A stretch of DNA of 42,797 nucleotides from an uncultured Flavobacteriales bacterium (GCA_938009745.1 CALLII010000031.1:1-42797), one strand, 5' to 3'. Shown: positions 10,709 to 21,345, counted from the stretch's first letter. Numbers and translations are program-made. The notes: a model not told the origin generated them from the sequence alone.

Positions 10709-10882
10709 GCAATTACACTTTCTATTTTTGACTATAACTATTATGCAAATTTTAATATATCCTTATAAATCATTCATAATTACTTAAAAATTAGAGCAAT
10801 ATGTTTTTATTTAAACAAAAATAAATCAATTTGTTAAAAAAATCATAGTCGTGTTTAAATAAACATTTAATGACAAAAAAGC

Positions 10883-10913
10883 TTGACAAATCTAATTCGT
10901 TTTCTTATTTTCG
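10883..10913 (+). promoter_or_regulatory. Promoter of the 1886-aa secreted protein
   Basis: TTG (as TTGACA) and TATTTTCG are separated by 20 nt; the second element matches TAnnTTTG at all but one fixed base. A start about 7 nt further on leaves a leader of about 30 nt to the ATG at 10952. The position excludes the longer ORF start at 10883, which would begin inside the promoter. Confidence 0.5.
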
Positions 10914-10951
10914 AGAATTACAACTCAATTTTAACCATAAAATACAATACA

Positions 10952-13900
10952 ATGAAGAAAATTTACTCAATGCTGGCACTTTTATCTGTGTCGCTTTTAA
11001 TGCTTTTTAGCACAAATTCTTATTCACAGGCTTATGATGTGAGATTAACAAGTCAATGTTTTGCTACTCTAGCAAAAACAGTTTCATTTGCTGGAACAAC
11101 TCCAAATGCAAATGGTGATGGTACTTTCACACTTATATATTACAATGGAGATTTAGATGGAACAGGAACAAATCTTGAGAACATTGACATTACTGGAGAA
11201 ACCGGTTCTTCTTTAGGTAACTCATTGCCAACAGGTCAGTGTAGTGCTGTTAGAGATTCCGTTTCAGTTACTATACCTATGGCCTTAATAAATGCCTGGG
11301 CTTCTACTGGAGGTTCTATTGATATTGATTTACAAGCTACATCTGCGGTAAGTTTAACTCTGTGTGGAGGTGGACTTTGTGTAGATGCAAGGTTAACTTA
11401 CCCAGTATCTACTGTACCAAATGATGCTGGAGCATCAGCAATTACTCCTTCAATTATTTGTCCAGGTTCTGATTCGGTTAGAGTTCAGATTAATAACTAT
11501 GGTACAAATCAAATTGATTCTGTTTGGGTTAATTGGTCTAAGAATGGAACACTTCAAACACCAATTCACTTAAAAACATTGTTAGATACAGCTGCTGGAA
11601 CTGGTTCTAGTTCTGCAATTGTAAACTTAGGTCTTCATACATTTACTGCTGGAGCTACAGAAACTTTCGTAGTTTGGACAACATTACCAAATGGACTTGT
11701 TGATACAACAACTGTTAATGATTCAGTTACTGCTGGTATTAAACCATCACTTTCAGGAATTTACACTATTGGAGGAACAACTCCTGATTATGCTACATTT
11801 GCAGCAGCTTTAACTGACCTAAATACAATTGGAGTGTGTGGACCTATTACATTTAATGTAAGACAAGGTACTTATGTTGAGCAAATTTCAATGAATCCAG
11901 TAGCAGGAGCTTCTGCAACAAATTCAATTACTTTCCAAAGTGATCCAGCTAATACAGCAATGCCTATAATTGAGCATACAGCATCTTCTACAGGTAATTA
12001 TACTTTAGGTTTCTTAGGAGGAGCAAGTCATATTACTTTTGATAGTTTAAACTTAGTAGCTAAAGGAACAACCTATGCAATGGTTGTTAACTTCTTAGGA
12101 GGTTCTGAGCATGTAACAATCAAAAATTGTGTTCTTGATGGAAGTAGTACAGCTACAACATCTACTTTCCAAACAGTTATTTATCAAAACTCTGGAGTTG
12201 TTAAGCACATTACAATTGATAATAACATTACTAATGATGGTTCATATGGAGTTTATTTCAGAGGTTCTGGAACAACTTCTAATGATGAAAACGTTACCGT
12301 AACTAACAATGAGTTTAATGATACATGGTATTACTGTAGTTATTTTTATTATCATGATTCTGCATTAATTGAAAACAATGAGTTTACTCAAAAAGCAACT
12401 TCTACCTCATTTGCTTACGGTTTATATACATACCGTATGAATAATACAAAAGTATCTAGAAACAAAGTTGAGTTAAATACAACTTCAACTAACTATGCTA
12501 TGATGGCAGGTTATTATAGTGGAACTTCAAACGAAATTTCTAACAACATGATTGTAGGTTCTGCTAATGGAACAGGAACAAGTTATGGATTATGGATAAA
12601 CTATTGTTTAAATACAAATGTGTATCATAACTCAATAAATATTAGATCAGGTAATGCAACAAGTACTAGAGCACTTTACATTTCAGGAAGTACTTCTACT
12701 TTATATGGAAATGTAGACGTTAGAAATAATGTTGTTTCAAATGAAGTTGCAGGAGGTTATGTTCTTTATGCAACATCTGGAGCTACAACTGGATTCCTTT
12801 CAAATTTAGATTATAACATCTATAATGGAGCAACTGGAACACAATTCTTCTATGCATCAGCTTATCCTACATTAGCTGCTTACCAAGCAGTAGCAACTAC
12901 TGATTCAAATAGTATTTTTGCTAACCCTGGTTTCTTTGCATCAGATGATTTACACTTACAAGGAGGAGTTGCAGCAGATGCAGGAGCTAATGTAGGAGTA
13001 ATGATTGATATTGATGGAGACGCAAGACCAATATTACCATCTACTGGATACGATATTGGAGCTGATGAGTACATTCCACCAACATGTCCTGTAGGATATG
13101 GAACAACTTCATTTAACTTAACTTCAACAACAGCTGACATAACTTGGGTTCCTGGAACAAATGATACTGGATGGATAGTAGAATATGGACCTACAGGATA
13201 TACAGCTGGAACTGGAACATCTTCTCAGCCAAGTAACGATACTACTACACTTTCTACACTTACTCCAGTAACAACTTATGATGTATACATCAAAGGAATT
13301 TGTGGAATAGGAGATACTTCTTTGTGGATGGGACCTTATACATTTACTACAAGATGTGTGTCATCTTTAGCTGGTATATATACAATTGATAACACTCTAC
13401 CAACAGGAGGTACAAACTATAATTCATTTGCAGATGCAATGAGTGCACTTAACGTATGTGGAGTGTCAGCCCCAACAACTTTCCATGTGAATCAAGGAAC
13501 TTATACGGAGCAAATAAATCTTACGAGTATTATTGGATCAAGTCCAGTGAACACAGTAACATTTAAAGGTGACCCTACAAACACTGCTGCTGCAATCATG
13601 ACTTATGGAGCAACTACAACACTAGACAACTATGTTGTAAGATTTGATGGGGTTGAGAATATTATTTTCGATAGCTTAACAATTAATCCAACAGGAGCAA
13701 CTTATGCTTATGGATTCTTTTTCCCAACATCAGCAAATAACATTACAATTCAAAATTGTGAGATTAATGGAAATACTAACTCTACATCAAGTTTAGCGTC
13801 TGCAATCTACAATCAGTCTGGAACGGCAAACTTATCAAATAATGTAACAATTGATAATAACGTTATCAATGGAGGGTCTTATGGAGTATACTGGTGGGGT

Positions 13901-16612
13901 GGTGGAACCACAACTAAAGAGAATAACTTAACTTTTACTAACAATAAAGTATTAGGGTTTAGATCTTATGGTACTTATTTCTACTATCAAGATACAGTAA
14001 CAATTGAAGATAACTTGATTAAGCAGGCATCAGGATCTACTTCATTTGGATATGCGATATTGTCCTACTACTTTGATAATTCAACAGTAAAGAGAAATGA
14101 TATTGAAATGACTACTACTTCTACTAATTATGGAATAATGGTAGGAAGGTATGCAGGAACAAGTAATGAAGTATCAAATAACATGATTGTTCTGTCTACA
14201 AATCAATTTGCAACAGGATCAGCTTATGGTATTTATGTTAATTATTCTTTAAACACTAATATTTATCATAACTCTGTGCATGTAAGAAGTGGTTCGCCAA
14301 CAAATACAAGAGCCTTATATTTAACAGGTTCTACATCTACATTATACGGAAACGTAGATATTAGAAATAATATTTTTGTAAACAGTGCTGGTGGTTTTGC
14401 ATTAGATGTACAAGCAGGAGCATCAAACTCTACTTATATTTCAAACTTAGATTATAACGTTTACAGTTCATCAGGAACAACACCATTTAGATATAACAAT
14501 CAAACATATGCTAACTTAACTTTGCACCAGGCAGGAAGTTTATTAGATAGTAATAGTTTATATGGTAACCCTGGATTTGTAGCTGGAGATGACCTTCACT
14601 TATTAGGAGCAATCGCTTACGATAATGGAGATGCAACATTAGGAGTTATGGATGATATTGATGGTGATGTAAGACCATTATCTCCATCAACAGGATATGA
14701 TATTGGAGCAGATGAATACATGATACCATCATGTCCAAGTCCTTATTCAATCCAAGCAGGAACTACAGGAACAAATAACCTTAACGTAACATGGACAAAT
14801 GGACCAAATGATATTAGTTGGGAGTTACAATACGGACCAGCTGGATTTACATTAGGAACAGGAACAATAGTTAGTACAACAACTAACCCAGTAAACGTTA
14901 CAGGACTTACACCATCTACATGTTACCAGTTTTGGGTAAGAAGTATATGTTCAGCAGGAGATACAAGTGTTTGGCAAGGGCCAACAACAATTTGTACTGA
15001 TTGTGCACCATTAACAGATTACTGTACTGATTTTGAATCAGCATCAGTAGGTTCATTGCCATTGTGTTGGACAAGTTTTATCAATACAACAGCAACAGCT
15101 GCTTTTATTCAGACTGCAAATTTCAATGCAAATAGTGGAACTAACTGTATTAGAATGTACAACCAAAATGATGCTAATGCAACAATGATGTTAATAGCAC
15201 CTGAGGTAAGTACCTTATCTGCAGGGACTCACAGAGCAAACTTCTGGATGAGAGCAGATACAACAGTTACAATTGGAACTATGACTAATCCTACTAACCC
15301 AGGAACATTTACTCCATTGCAAACACTACAAGGTTTAAATAATGGATCTTATACCAATTTTAAAGTAGATTTTACTGGATATACAGGAACAGATACTTAT
15401 ATCGCATTCCTATGGAATCCTGGAGCTACATTTGATAATGTATACTTAGATGATTTCTGTTGGGAAATTTTACCAACATGTGAAAAAGCACCATCAGTAA
15501 CGGTACTTAATCCAGGAATTGATTCTACATCAATAAATGTTGGATGGAATAACGATACAAGTCAAGTATCATTTATTGTAAACTATGGACCTGCAGGATA
15601 TGATCCTGTGAACAACCCAGCAGGAGGGCAAACAACAACAGCAACTTCTAACTTTAAAACAATTAGTGGACTAATGCCATTAACAGAATACTGTTTCTGG
15701 GTAAAAGCTATCTGTACCAATGGAGATACAAGTGCATGGTCAGGACCACATTGTGGATCTACAGGATGTCCGGATGGAGTAAGCGTACCTTACTTCGAGG
15801 ATTTTTCTACCTATGCAAGTGCATTCCCAGAAGACATTACACCTCAATGTTGGACAGAAGCAAATGGAGTATTAGGAACAGCACCTACTTTCTTGGCAGC
15901 AGGAGAGAGTTTATGGGAGCCAGACGGGTTGGCAAACAATGGAACAACAGGAGCAGCAAGAATGAATGTAGCATTTACGAATAGAAACGAATGGTTGATA
16001 TCACCTACATTTAACTTTGGACCTAATCCTAACGTAGCAAGAATAATAGAATTTGATGTGGCATTTACACAAGCATTTGGAACAGGACTAGCTTCTGGAT
16101 TTGGACCAGATGATACAGTAGCCTTAGTTGTTTCATATAACAAAGGAGTGTCATGGAGAAAAGCTGATATTATCATGCAGTGGGATACTTCAAATGAGCC
16201 ATCAAATGTACCAAGTCATGTAATACTTGAGATGAAGAATACTTCAGGGTATGTAACATTTGGATTCTATGGAGCATCAACAGTAACAAACCAGTCAAAT
16301 GACTTCAGTTTTGATAACTTCGAGATAAGAGATACTACCTATTTAGGAGTTGATGAGATTAGCTTTAACAATAGTTTCAAGGTTTATCCAAATCCAAACA
16401 ATGGAGAGTTTACTATCCAAAACATTGGAGATGCACAGCAATCGAGTGTGAAACTGATGGATATTCAAGGAAGAGTAGTTTACGAAAGTCAGTATTACTT
16501 TAACGAGAATGGAATGAAGCAGATTAAAGTTGGAAAACTAAACGCAGGAGTATATTTATTACTACTACAGAGTGATGGAAAACTAGAACAACACAGAATA
16601 GTGATTCAGTAA
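10952..16612 (+). CDS. Large secreted modular protein: two beta-helix domains, fn3 and MAM-like domains, T9SS sorting domain
   Basis: This 1886-residue surface or secreted protein has no recognisable catalytic motif. The start MKKIYSMLALLSVSLLMLFSTNSYSQ gives a standard signal peptide. Approximate order: an N-terminal domain (27-150); a CARDB-like domain (150-265, VPNDAGASAITP ... VRVQINNYGTNQID); beta-helix 1 (268-705); fn3-like (709-805); beta-helix 2 (807-1255); fn3-like (1260-1350); MAM/jelly-roll-like (1357-1505); fn3-like (1507-1605); a second MAM-like (1613-1800); and the T9SS sorting domain (1808-1886, FKVYPNPNNGEF ... AGVYLLLLQSDG). The two beta-helices open alike (GIYTIGG / GIYTIDN), share TFHVNQGTY-type strands, and both end in the DIDGD..P..P.TGYDIGADEY motif. 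The domain mix suggests adhesion or glycan binding, but that is inference. The next gene encodes a paralogue. A terminator follows. Confidence 0.92.
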   Translation: MKKIYSMLALLSVSLLMLFSTNSYSQAYDVRLTSQCFATLAKTVSFAGTTPNANGDGTFTLIYYNGDLDGTGTNLENIDITGETGSSLGNSLPTGQCSAVRDSVSVTIPMALINAWASTGGSIDIDLQATSAVSLTLCGGGLCVDARLTYPVSTVPNDAGASAITPSIICPGSDSVRVQINNYGTNQIDSVWVNWSKNGTLQTPIHLKTLLDTAAGTGSSSAIVNLGLHTFTAGATETFVVWTTLPNGLVDTTTVNDSVTAGIKPSLSGIYTIGGTTPDYATFAAALTDLNTIGVCGPITFNVRQGTYVEQISMNPVAGASATNSITFQSDPANTAMPIIEHTASSTGNYTLGFLGGASHITFDSLNLVAKGTTYAMVVNFLGGSEHVTIKNCVLDGSSTATTSTFQTVIYQNSGVVKHITIDNNITNDGSYGVYFRGSGTTSNDENVTVTNNEFNDTWYYCSYFYYHDSALIENNEFTQKATSTSFAYGLYTYRMNNTKVSRNKVELNTTSTNYAMMAGYYSGTSNEISNNMIVGSANGTGTSYGLWINYCLNTNVYHNSINIRSGNATSTRALYISGSTSTLYGNVDVRNNVVSNEVAGGYVLYATSGATTGFLSNLDYNIYNGATGTQFFYASAYPTLAAYQAVATTDSNSIFANPGFFASDDLHLQGGVAADAGANVGVMIDIDGDARPILPSTGYDIGADEYIPPTCPVGYGTTSFNLTSTTADITWVPGTNDTGWIVEYGPTGYTAGTGTSSQPSNDTTTLSTLTPVTTYDVYIKGICGIGDTSLWMGPYTFTTRCVSSLAGIYTIDNTLPTGGTNYNSFADAMSALNVCGVSAPTTFHVNQGTYTEQINLTSIIGSSPVNTVTFKGDPTNTAAAIMTYGATTTLDNYVVRFDGVENIIFDSLTINPTGATYAYGFFFPTSANNITIQNCEINGNTNSTSSLASAIYNQSGTANLSNNVTIDNNVINGGSYGVYWWGGGTTTKENNLTFTNNKVLGFRSYGTYFYYQDTVTIEDNLIKQASGSTSFGYAILSYYFDNSTVKRNDIEMTTTSTNYGIMVGRYAGTSNEVSNNMIVLSTNQFATGSAYGIYVNYSLNTNIYHNSVHVRSGSPTNTRALYLTGSTSTLYGNVDIRNNIFVNSAGGFALDVQAGASNSTYISNLDYNVYSSSGTTPFRYNNQTYANLTLHQAGSLLDSNSLYGNPGFVAGDDLHLLGAIAYDNGDATLGVMDDIDGDVRPLSPSTGYDIGADEYMIPSCPSPYSIQAGTTGTNNLNVTWTNGPNDISWELQYGPAGFTLGTGTIVSTTTNPVNVTGLTPSTCYQFWVRSICSAGDTSVWQGPTTICTDCAPLTDYCTDFESASVGSLPLCWTSFINTTATAAFIQTANFNANSGTNCIRMYNQNDANATMMLIAPEVSTLSAGTHRANFWMRADTTVTIGTMTNPTNPGTFTPLQTLQGLNNGSYTNFKVDFTGYTGTDTYIAFLWNPGATFDNVYLDDFCWEILPTCEKAPSVTVLNPGIDSTSINVGWNNDTSQVSFIVNYGPAGYDPVNNPAGGQTTTATSNFKTISGLMPLTEYCFWVKAICTNGDTSAWSGPHCGSTGCPDGVSVPYFEDFSTYASAFPEDITPQCWTEANGVLGTAPTFLAAGESLWEPDGLANNGTTGAARMNVAFTNRNEWLISPTFNFGPNPNVARIIEFDVAFTQAFGTGLASGFGPDDTVALVVSYNKGVSWRKADIIMQWDTSNEPSNVPSHVILEMKNTSGYVTFGFYGASTVTNQSNDFSFDNFEIRDTTYLGVDEISFNNSFKVYPNPNNGEFTIQNIGDAQQSSVKLMDIQGRVVYESQYYFNENGMKQIKVGKLNAGVYLLLLQSDGKLEQHRIVIQ
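11757..14730 (+). repeat. Internal duplication: two successive beta-helix plus fn3 units
   Basis: The segment holds two copies of a right-handed beta-helix block, roughly 11757-13077 and 13373-14730, with an fn3-like domain between them and another after. The copies share order and landmarks at protein level: the GIYTI opening, F..A...LN..GVCG, Y.EQI, ENNEF-type asparagine ladders, a TSTNY..M.G.Y.GTSNE.SNNMI stretch, NTN.YHNS, STSTLYGNVD.RNN, SNLDYN.Y, and the GYDIGADEY end. DNA identity is only moderate, so the duplication is not recent. Confidence 0.75.
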
Positions 16613-16636
16613 GTTTTAACTAAAACATATAACCAC

Positions 16637-16670
16637 AAAAGCCTCTTGAAATGCACAAGGGGCTTTTTTT
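16637..16670 (+). terminator. Terminator after the 1886-aa secreted protein
   Basis: The stem AGCCTCTTG / CAAGGGGCT (one G-T pair) with a 7-nt loop is followed by a run of T. It separates the gene from its downstream paralogue, so the two are probably transcribed independently. Confidence 0.85.
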
Positions 16671-16785
16671 ATGGATTTCACTATAAAATATTGAAGCTTA
16701 TTATTTAGAGCTATTCTTATTAATAAAATCTATAACAAGTTTATATTTTAACAACTAATTGTGAGTTTGTTTAAAATTTATTCAG

Positions 16786-16793
16786 TATCTTGG
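16786..16793 (+). promoter_or_regulatory. Weak promoter candidate for the 1487-aa secreted protein
   Basis: TATCTTGG differs from TAnnTTTG at one fixed base and lies 31 nt before the ATG. The nearest upstream TTG motifs give spacings of 16 or 24 nt, neither ideal. A promoter is expected here because a terminator lies upstream, but this exact placement is uncertain. Confidence 0.25.
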
Positions 16794-16824
16794 TGGGATA
16801 TATAACTCAATACAAAAATATAAT

Positions 16825-19800
16825 ATGAAAAAAAATTACTTTTTACTCTCATTAATGCTTGTTTTTATAAGCTTTAGTGGAAACTCACAGTTGACTGCTC
16901 CTTTTGTTGAGCAATTTAACACAACTACTTTTCCTTCAACTTGGAATCAAAGTACAACTTCAGGAGGTCCATGGATACTAACTGGAACCTTAGGTTATTC
17001 TGGATCTACCATTCTTGATCACACTGGTACTGCTGGTAGTACAAGAGCTTGGATGGATTTCTCAGGAACTGATGTTGGTGTAATTATGTCATCAGATACA
17101 ATTGATGTAACTAATGTTCCTAATCCTGAATTTTCTTTTTGGTTTAATAACAACTTAGGAACTAATGTAATTAATCCTTTAAATCTTCTTTATGTTGAAG
17201 GATATGATGGAACTGCTTGGGTTCAGATTGATGTTTTACAACAAAATAATGCAGGTGTATGGTCAGAACATTTTTATGATATTTGTGGATTTGTTCTTCC
17301 AGGAGATAAAGTTTTAATTCGATTTAGAGCTGAAAGTGGAGGAGATGGATCAGATTTTTATCAAGATTTAGCGATAGACGATATTGCTGTAGATACTTTA
17401 AGAGTAAATTGTTTTTTACCACAAGCATTAAATGCTGATACTGCTACCATTACAGTTTCTACTGCAGTTTTAAAGTGGGCAGCAGGATGTTCAGATACAG
17501 CTTGGAGTGTTAAATACGGATTAACAGGATTTGACCCATTAGTAACAGGAAATTATGTTCACACTAATATTGATTCATTATTAGTGACTTCTTTAAATGA
17601 TATAACTACTTATGATTTTTATGTAAGATCATATTGTAATCTGGGTGATACTTCAACTTGGGCTGGGCCGTTTACTTTTACTACCCTTCCTTTATGTATA
17701 GCGCCTACAAACCAATCTATAAGTAATCTTACTGCTACTTCAGTAACACTGAGATGGAATGCAGGAGGAGGACCATTAGCTGATACCGCTTGGAGTATAG
17801 TGCATGGGGCTACAGGATTTGCTTTACCAGCTGGAGGAACCTATGTTCATGTTAATGTAGATTCATTAAATATTTCTGGACTTTTACCTGTTACAACTTA
17901 TGATTTTTATGTCAGAGGATATTGTAATTCAGGAGATACTTCGGCATGGGTTGGTCCATTTACTTTTACTACTCCATGTAGTTCATACGTTCCAACTTAT
18001 TTAGAAGATTTTACATCAATGACTTTTGCCGCAACACCAAATTGCTGGGAAGAAGGGCAAGGCTTACTTACTGTAAATTCTTCAATAGTAATAGGAACTT
18101 CGAACTGGGGAAGTGATGTTTTTGGAAATGCTACAGGAGCCTCAAATTCTGCTTATTTGAATTTATGGACTACAAATAGAAACGACTGGTTAATTTCTCC
18201 ATCAATCGATTTAGGAACAGGAGCATTACCATATCAAGTAGAGTTTGATATTGCTTTAACAGATTATGCAAATACATCAGCTACAACTTTAGGTGTTGAT
18301 GATTCAGTTGTATTTCTTATATCAACTGATAACGGAACAACTTGGTCAGACACAAACATATTAATATCTTGGAATTCTACAAAAACTCCAATATCTCCAA
18401 CTGGTCAGTTTCAAGCCATTAATTTAACAAGTGCTGGATATACTGGTTTAGTAAGGTTTGCTTTTTATTGTGAGAGTACAGCTTCAAATGCAGATAATGA
18501 TGTCTTTGTAGATAATTTTTCTGTAAGATTTGTGCCAACATGTCCTAGACCTTTAAATTTAAGAACTTCATCTATCTATTCTGATTCTGTTAATTTAACT
18601 TGGGATACTGCTGCTACTGATAGTATTTACTTTTTGGAGTATGGAACACCAGGATTTGCTTTAGGTGCAGGAACACCACTTACATCTAATACAGATTCAA
18701 CTTTCATTAACGGTTTATTACCCAATACAACATATGAGGTATATTTAAGAAGTTTTTGTACAGTAGGTGATACAAGTTTATGGACTGGTCCATTTACTTT
18801 CACAACACCATGTGCTTCTTTTACACCACCATATTTAGAAGATTTCTCAACATATGCATTTAACAACAATCCTGCTTGTTGGGAAGAAGCGACTGGAGTA
18901 CTTACAGTAGCTTCAACATTATCTGTTGGAACTTCTGGATGGGGTAATAGAGCGAATTTTGCTAACAATGGACTTGGTACATTGTCTGCTTCAATGAATA
19001 TTTGGAATACAAATAGATATGAGTGGTTACTTTCTCCTTCTATTGATTTAGGAAACGGATCTATTCCATATCAAGTTGAGTTTGATGTAGCAATTACAGA
19101 TTATTTTACTGCAGCTGCACCAACTGCCCAAGGTGGACTTATGGGACCAGACGATAAATTAGTATTAGTTATTTCAACCGATAATGGTAATACTTGGTCT
19201 GACACTAATATTCTTGAGATTTGGGACACAGCTAATATGCCTTCTTTTGCGGGTGATTACTTCTATTATGATTTAACTGCTGCAGGTTATACAGGTCAAG
19301 TAAGATTTGGATTGTATGCAGAGTCTTCTATTTCTAATGAAGATAATGACGCATTTGTAGATAATTTTGCTGTAGTTCAAGTTCCTACTTGTCCTAGACC
19401 ATTAAAATTAACATTTGATAGTGCAACACAAACAACAGCTAACTTAAGTTGGACAAATGGTTCTAATGATATTTCTTGGATTCTTGAATATGGAGCTCCA
19501 GGATTTACAAGAGGAACAGGAACTCAGGTTACTTCAGCTACAAATCCTGCTGTAATTACTGGTCTAGTAAATAGTACTTGCTATGATGTATACTTAATGA
19601 GTATTTGTGGAGCTGGTGATTCAAGTTTATGGATAGGGCCAACAAGATTTTGTACTGATTGTGCACCTGTTGTTGACTTATGTGAAGGATTTGAGAATTA
19701 CTCAGCTGGTGAATTACCAATCTGTTGGTCAAGTTTCTTATCAACTACTGGTTCTTCTACTATAGGGATCAACACATTTGGTGCTTACCAAGGAACTAAC

Positions 19801-21288
19801 ATGGTAAGAATGAATACTGGAAGTGATGCTAACGCAACAATGATTTTAGTTTCTCCTGAAATGACTGCTCTTGGAGCAGGAACTCATAGGGCTAGTTTTT
19901 GGTTACAAGGTTCATTTACACCAGATACTACTATGATTATTGGTACAATGTCGGATCCTACTGACCCAAGTACATTTACTGGATGGGATACTATAAGAGA
20001 TGTAACTTCAGCTTACCAATTTTATAGAATACCCTTTGATACCTACACGGGAACTGATAGACATGTTGCATTCTTATATCCTGCGACATCTACCTTCAGA
20101 TTTATGAATATTGATGAGTTCTGTTTTGAAGTTATACCAACATGTGAAAAAGCACCATTTGTAACTGTGCTTAATCCTGGCCAAGATTCAACCTCAATTA
20201 GACTAGGTTGGAATAATGATCCATTAGGATTACAAACTAGTTTCTTTGCAGCATATGGTCCAGTAGGATATAACCCAATTACTAATACAGCAGGCGGAGA
20301 TACAGTATCAAGTACTATAAATGCTGTGACAATAGGAGGTTTAAACTCATTAACAGAATACTGTTTCTGGGTGAAAGCTATCTGTACAAATGGAGACACA
20401 AGTGCATGGTCTGGACCACATTGTGGTTCTACAGGATGTCCTTCAGGTACTAAACTTCCTTATTTTGAAGATTTCTCTACTTACCAATCTCAATTTCCAT
20501 CGGATATTACTCCACAATGTTGGGAAGAAGCAGTAGGAACATTAACTACATCTGGAGGATTGGCTACAATGACAGAATCTAACTGGGAGCCAGATGGATT
20601 TGGAAATGTAGGGTTTAATGGAGCTGCAAGATTTAATATCTCTGCTTTTACTCCTAGAGAAGGATGGTTATTATCACCAACTTTTGATTTCGGTCCAAAC
20701 CCTAACGTAGCCAGAATAATTGAGTTTGATGTAGCATTAACTGATGATTTCAACTCAAATCCTGCGATTAATGGATTTGGTGCTGATGATACAGTAGCTT
20801 TAGTAGCTTCATATGATGGAGGAATCACTTGGAAATTAGCTGACATTATTATGCAGTGGGATACAAGTAATGAACCATCGGCTACTGGAGACCATGTTGT
20901 TTATACAATGAGGAATACAAGTGGATTTGTGAAATTTGGTTTCTATGGTCTATCAAACATAGGAAACGAAGGAGTAGATTTCTTTATTGATAACTTCGAA
21001 ATTAGAGATACTACTTGGGTAGGAACAGATGAAATTAGTTTTAACAATAGTTTCAAAGTTTATCCTAATCCAAACAATGGAGAATTTACAATCCAAAACA
21101 TTGGTGATGCACAACAATCAAGTGTTAAGCTTATGGATATTCAAGGAAGAGTAGTTTTCGATAGTGAGTACTACTTTAACGAGAATGGAATGAAACAAAT
21201 AAGAGTAGGAAAGTTAAACGCAGGAGTTTACTTACTACTATTACAAAGTGATGGTAAACTGGAACAACACAGAATTGTAATTCAGTAA
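16825..21288 (+). CDS. Large secreted modular protein: alternating MAM-like and fn3 domains, T9SS sorting domain
   Basis: This 1487-residue paralogue of the upstream gene lacks the beta-helices. The signal peptide is MKKNYFLLSLMLVFISFSGNSQ. A MAM/jelly-roll-like domain (about 22-195) is followed by two fn3-like domains (197-290, 292-385). Alternating MAM-like and fn3-like pairs then start near 391, 570, 669, 853, 952, 1104 and 1212, and the sorting domain starts near 1409. MAM-like units share Y(L/F)EDFS.....P.CWEE..G, a (Y/D)EWLLSPSIDLG-type strand, FD(V/I)A(L/I)TD and DNF.V/I. Fn3-like units share GDTS.W.GPFTFTT. Cysteines recur at unit borders (PTCPRP, CSSY, PTCEKAP), suggesting disulfide-stabilised linkers. 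No catalytic residues were recognised; an adhesin or matrix role is likely but unproven. The last fn3, last MAM-like and sorting domains are close copies of those in the upstream protein. It converges on porX. Confidence 0.92.
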   Translation: MKKNYFLLSLMLVFISFSGNSQLTAPFVEQFNTTTFPSTWNQSTTSGGPWILTGTLGYSGSTILDHTGTAGSTRAWMDFSGTDVGVIMSSDTIDVTNVPNPEFSFWFNNNLGTNVINPLNLLYVEGYDGTAWVQIDVLQQNNAGVWSEHFYDICGFVLPGDKVLIRFRAESGGDGSDFYQDLAIDDIAVDTLRVNCFLPQALNADTATITVSTAVLKWAAGCSDTAWSVKYGLTGFDPLVTGNYVHTNIDSLLVTSLNDITTYDFYVRSYCNLGDTSTWAGPFTFTTLPLCIAPTNQSISNLTATSVTLRWNAGGGPLADTAWSIVHGATGFALPAGGTYVHVNVDSLNISGLLPVTTYDFYVRGYCNSGDTSAWVGPFTFTTPCSSYVPTYLEDFTSMTFAATPNCWEEGQGLLTVNSSIVIGTSNWGSDVFGNATGASNSAYLNLWTTNRNDWLISPSIDLGTGALPYQVEFDIALTDYANTSATTLGVDDSVVFLISTDNGTTWSDTNILISWNSTKTPISPTGQFQAINLTSAGYTGLVRFAFYCESTASNADNDVFVDNFSVRFVPTCPRPLNLRTSSIYSDSVNLTWDTAATDSIYFLEYGTPGFALGAGTPLTSNTDSTFINGLLPNTTYEVYLRSFCTVGDTSLWTGPFTFTTPCASFTPPYLEDFSTYAFNNNPACWEEATGVLTVASTLSVGTSGWGNRANFANNGLGTLSASMNIWNTNRYEWLLSPSIDLGNGSIPYQVEFDVAITDYFTAAAPTAQGGLMGPDDKLVLVISTDNGNTWSDTNILEIWDTANMPSFAGDYFYYDLTAAGYTGQVRFGLYAESSISNEDNDAFVDNFAVVQVPTCPRPLKLTFDSATQTTANLSWTNGSNDISWILEYGAPGFTRGTGTQVTSATNPAVITGLVNSTCYDVYLMSICGAGDSSLWIGPTRFCTDCAPVVDLCEGFENYSAGELPICWSSFLSTTGSSTIGINTFGAYQGTNMVRMNTGSDANATMILVSPEMTALGAGTHRASFWLQGSFTPDTTMIIGTMSDPTDPSTFTGWDTIRDVTSAYQFYRIPFDTYTGTDRHVAFLYPATSTFRFMNIDEFCFEVIPTCEKAPFVTVLNPGQDSTSIRLGWNNDPLGLQTSFFAAYGPVGYNPITNTAGGDTVSSTINAVTIGGLNSLTEYCFWVKAICTNGDTSAWSGPHCGSTGCPSGTKLPYFEDFSTYQSQFPSDITPQCWEEAVGTLTTSGGLATMTESNWEPDGFGNVGFNGAARFNISAFTPREGWLLSPTFDFGPNPNVARIIEFDVALTDDFNSNPAINGFGADDTVALVASYDGGITWKLADIIMQWDTSNEPSATGDHVVYTMRNTSGFVKFGFYGLSNIGNEGVDFFIDNFEIRDTTWVGTDEISFNNSFKVYPNPNNGEFTIQNIGDAQQSSVKLMDIQGRVVFDSEYYFNENGMKQIRVGKLNAGVYLLLLQSDGKLEQHRIVIQ

Positions 21289-21310
21289 TTACATAAATAA
21301 CTAAAATTAA

Positions 21311-21345
21311 AAAGCCTGATTCGAATTTCGAATCAGGCTTTTTTT
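21311..21345. terminator. Bidirectional terminator between the secreted protein gene and porX
   Basis: AAAGCCTGATTCG / CGAATCAGGCTTT forms a perfect stem around a short AATTT loop. A-run and T-run flanks allow it to stop transcription from both convergent genes. Confidence 0.93.

Noticed and set aside
15736-16176. Overlapping ORFs at 15736-15984 (+) and 15844-16176 (-)
   Set aside because: Both are shadows of the MAM-like domain of the 1886-aa secreted protein.
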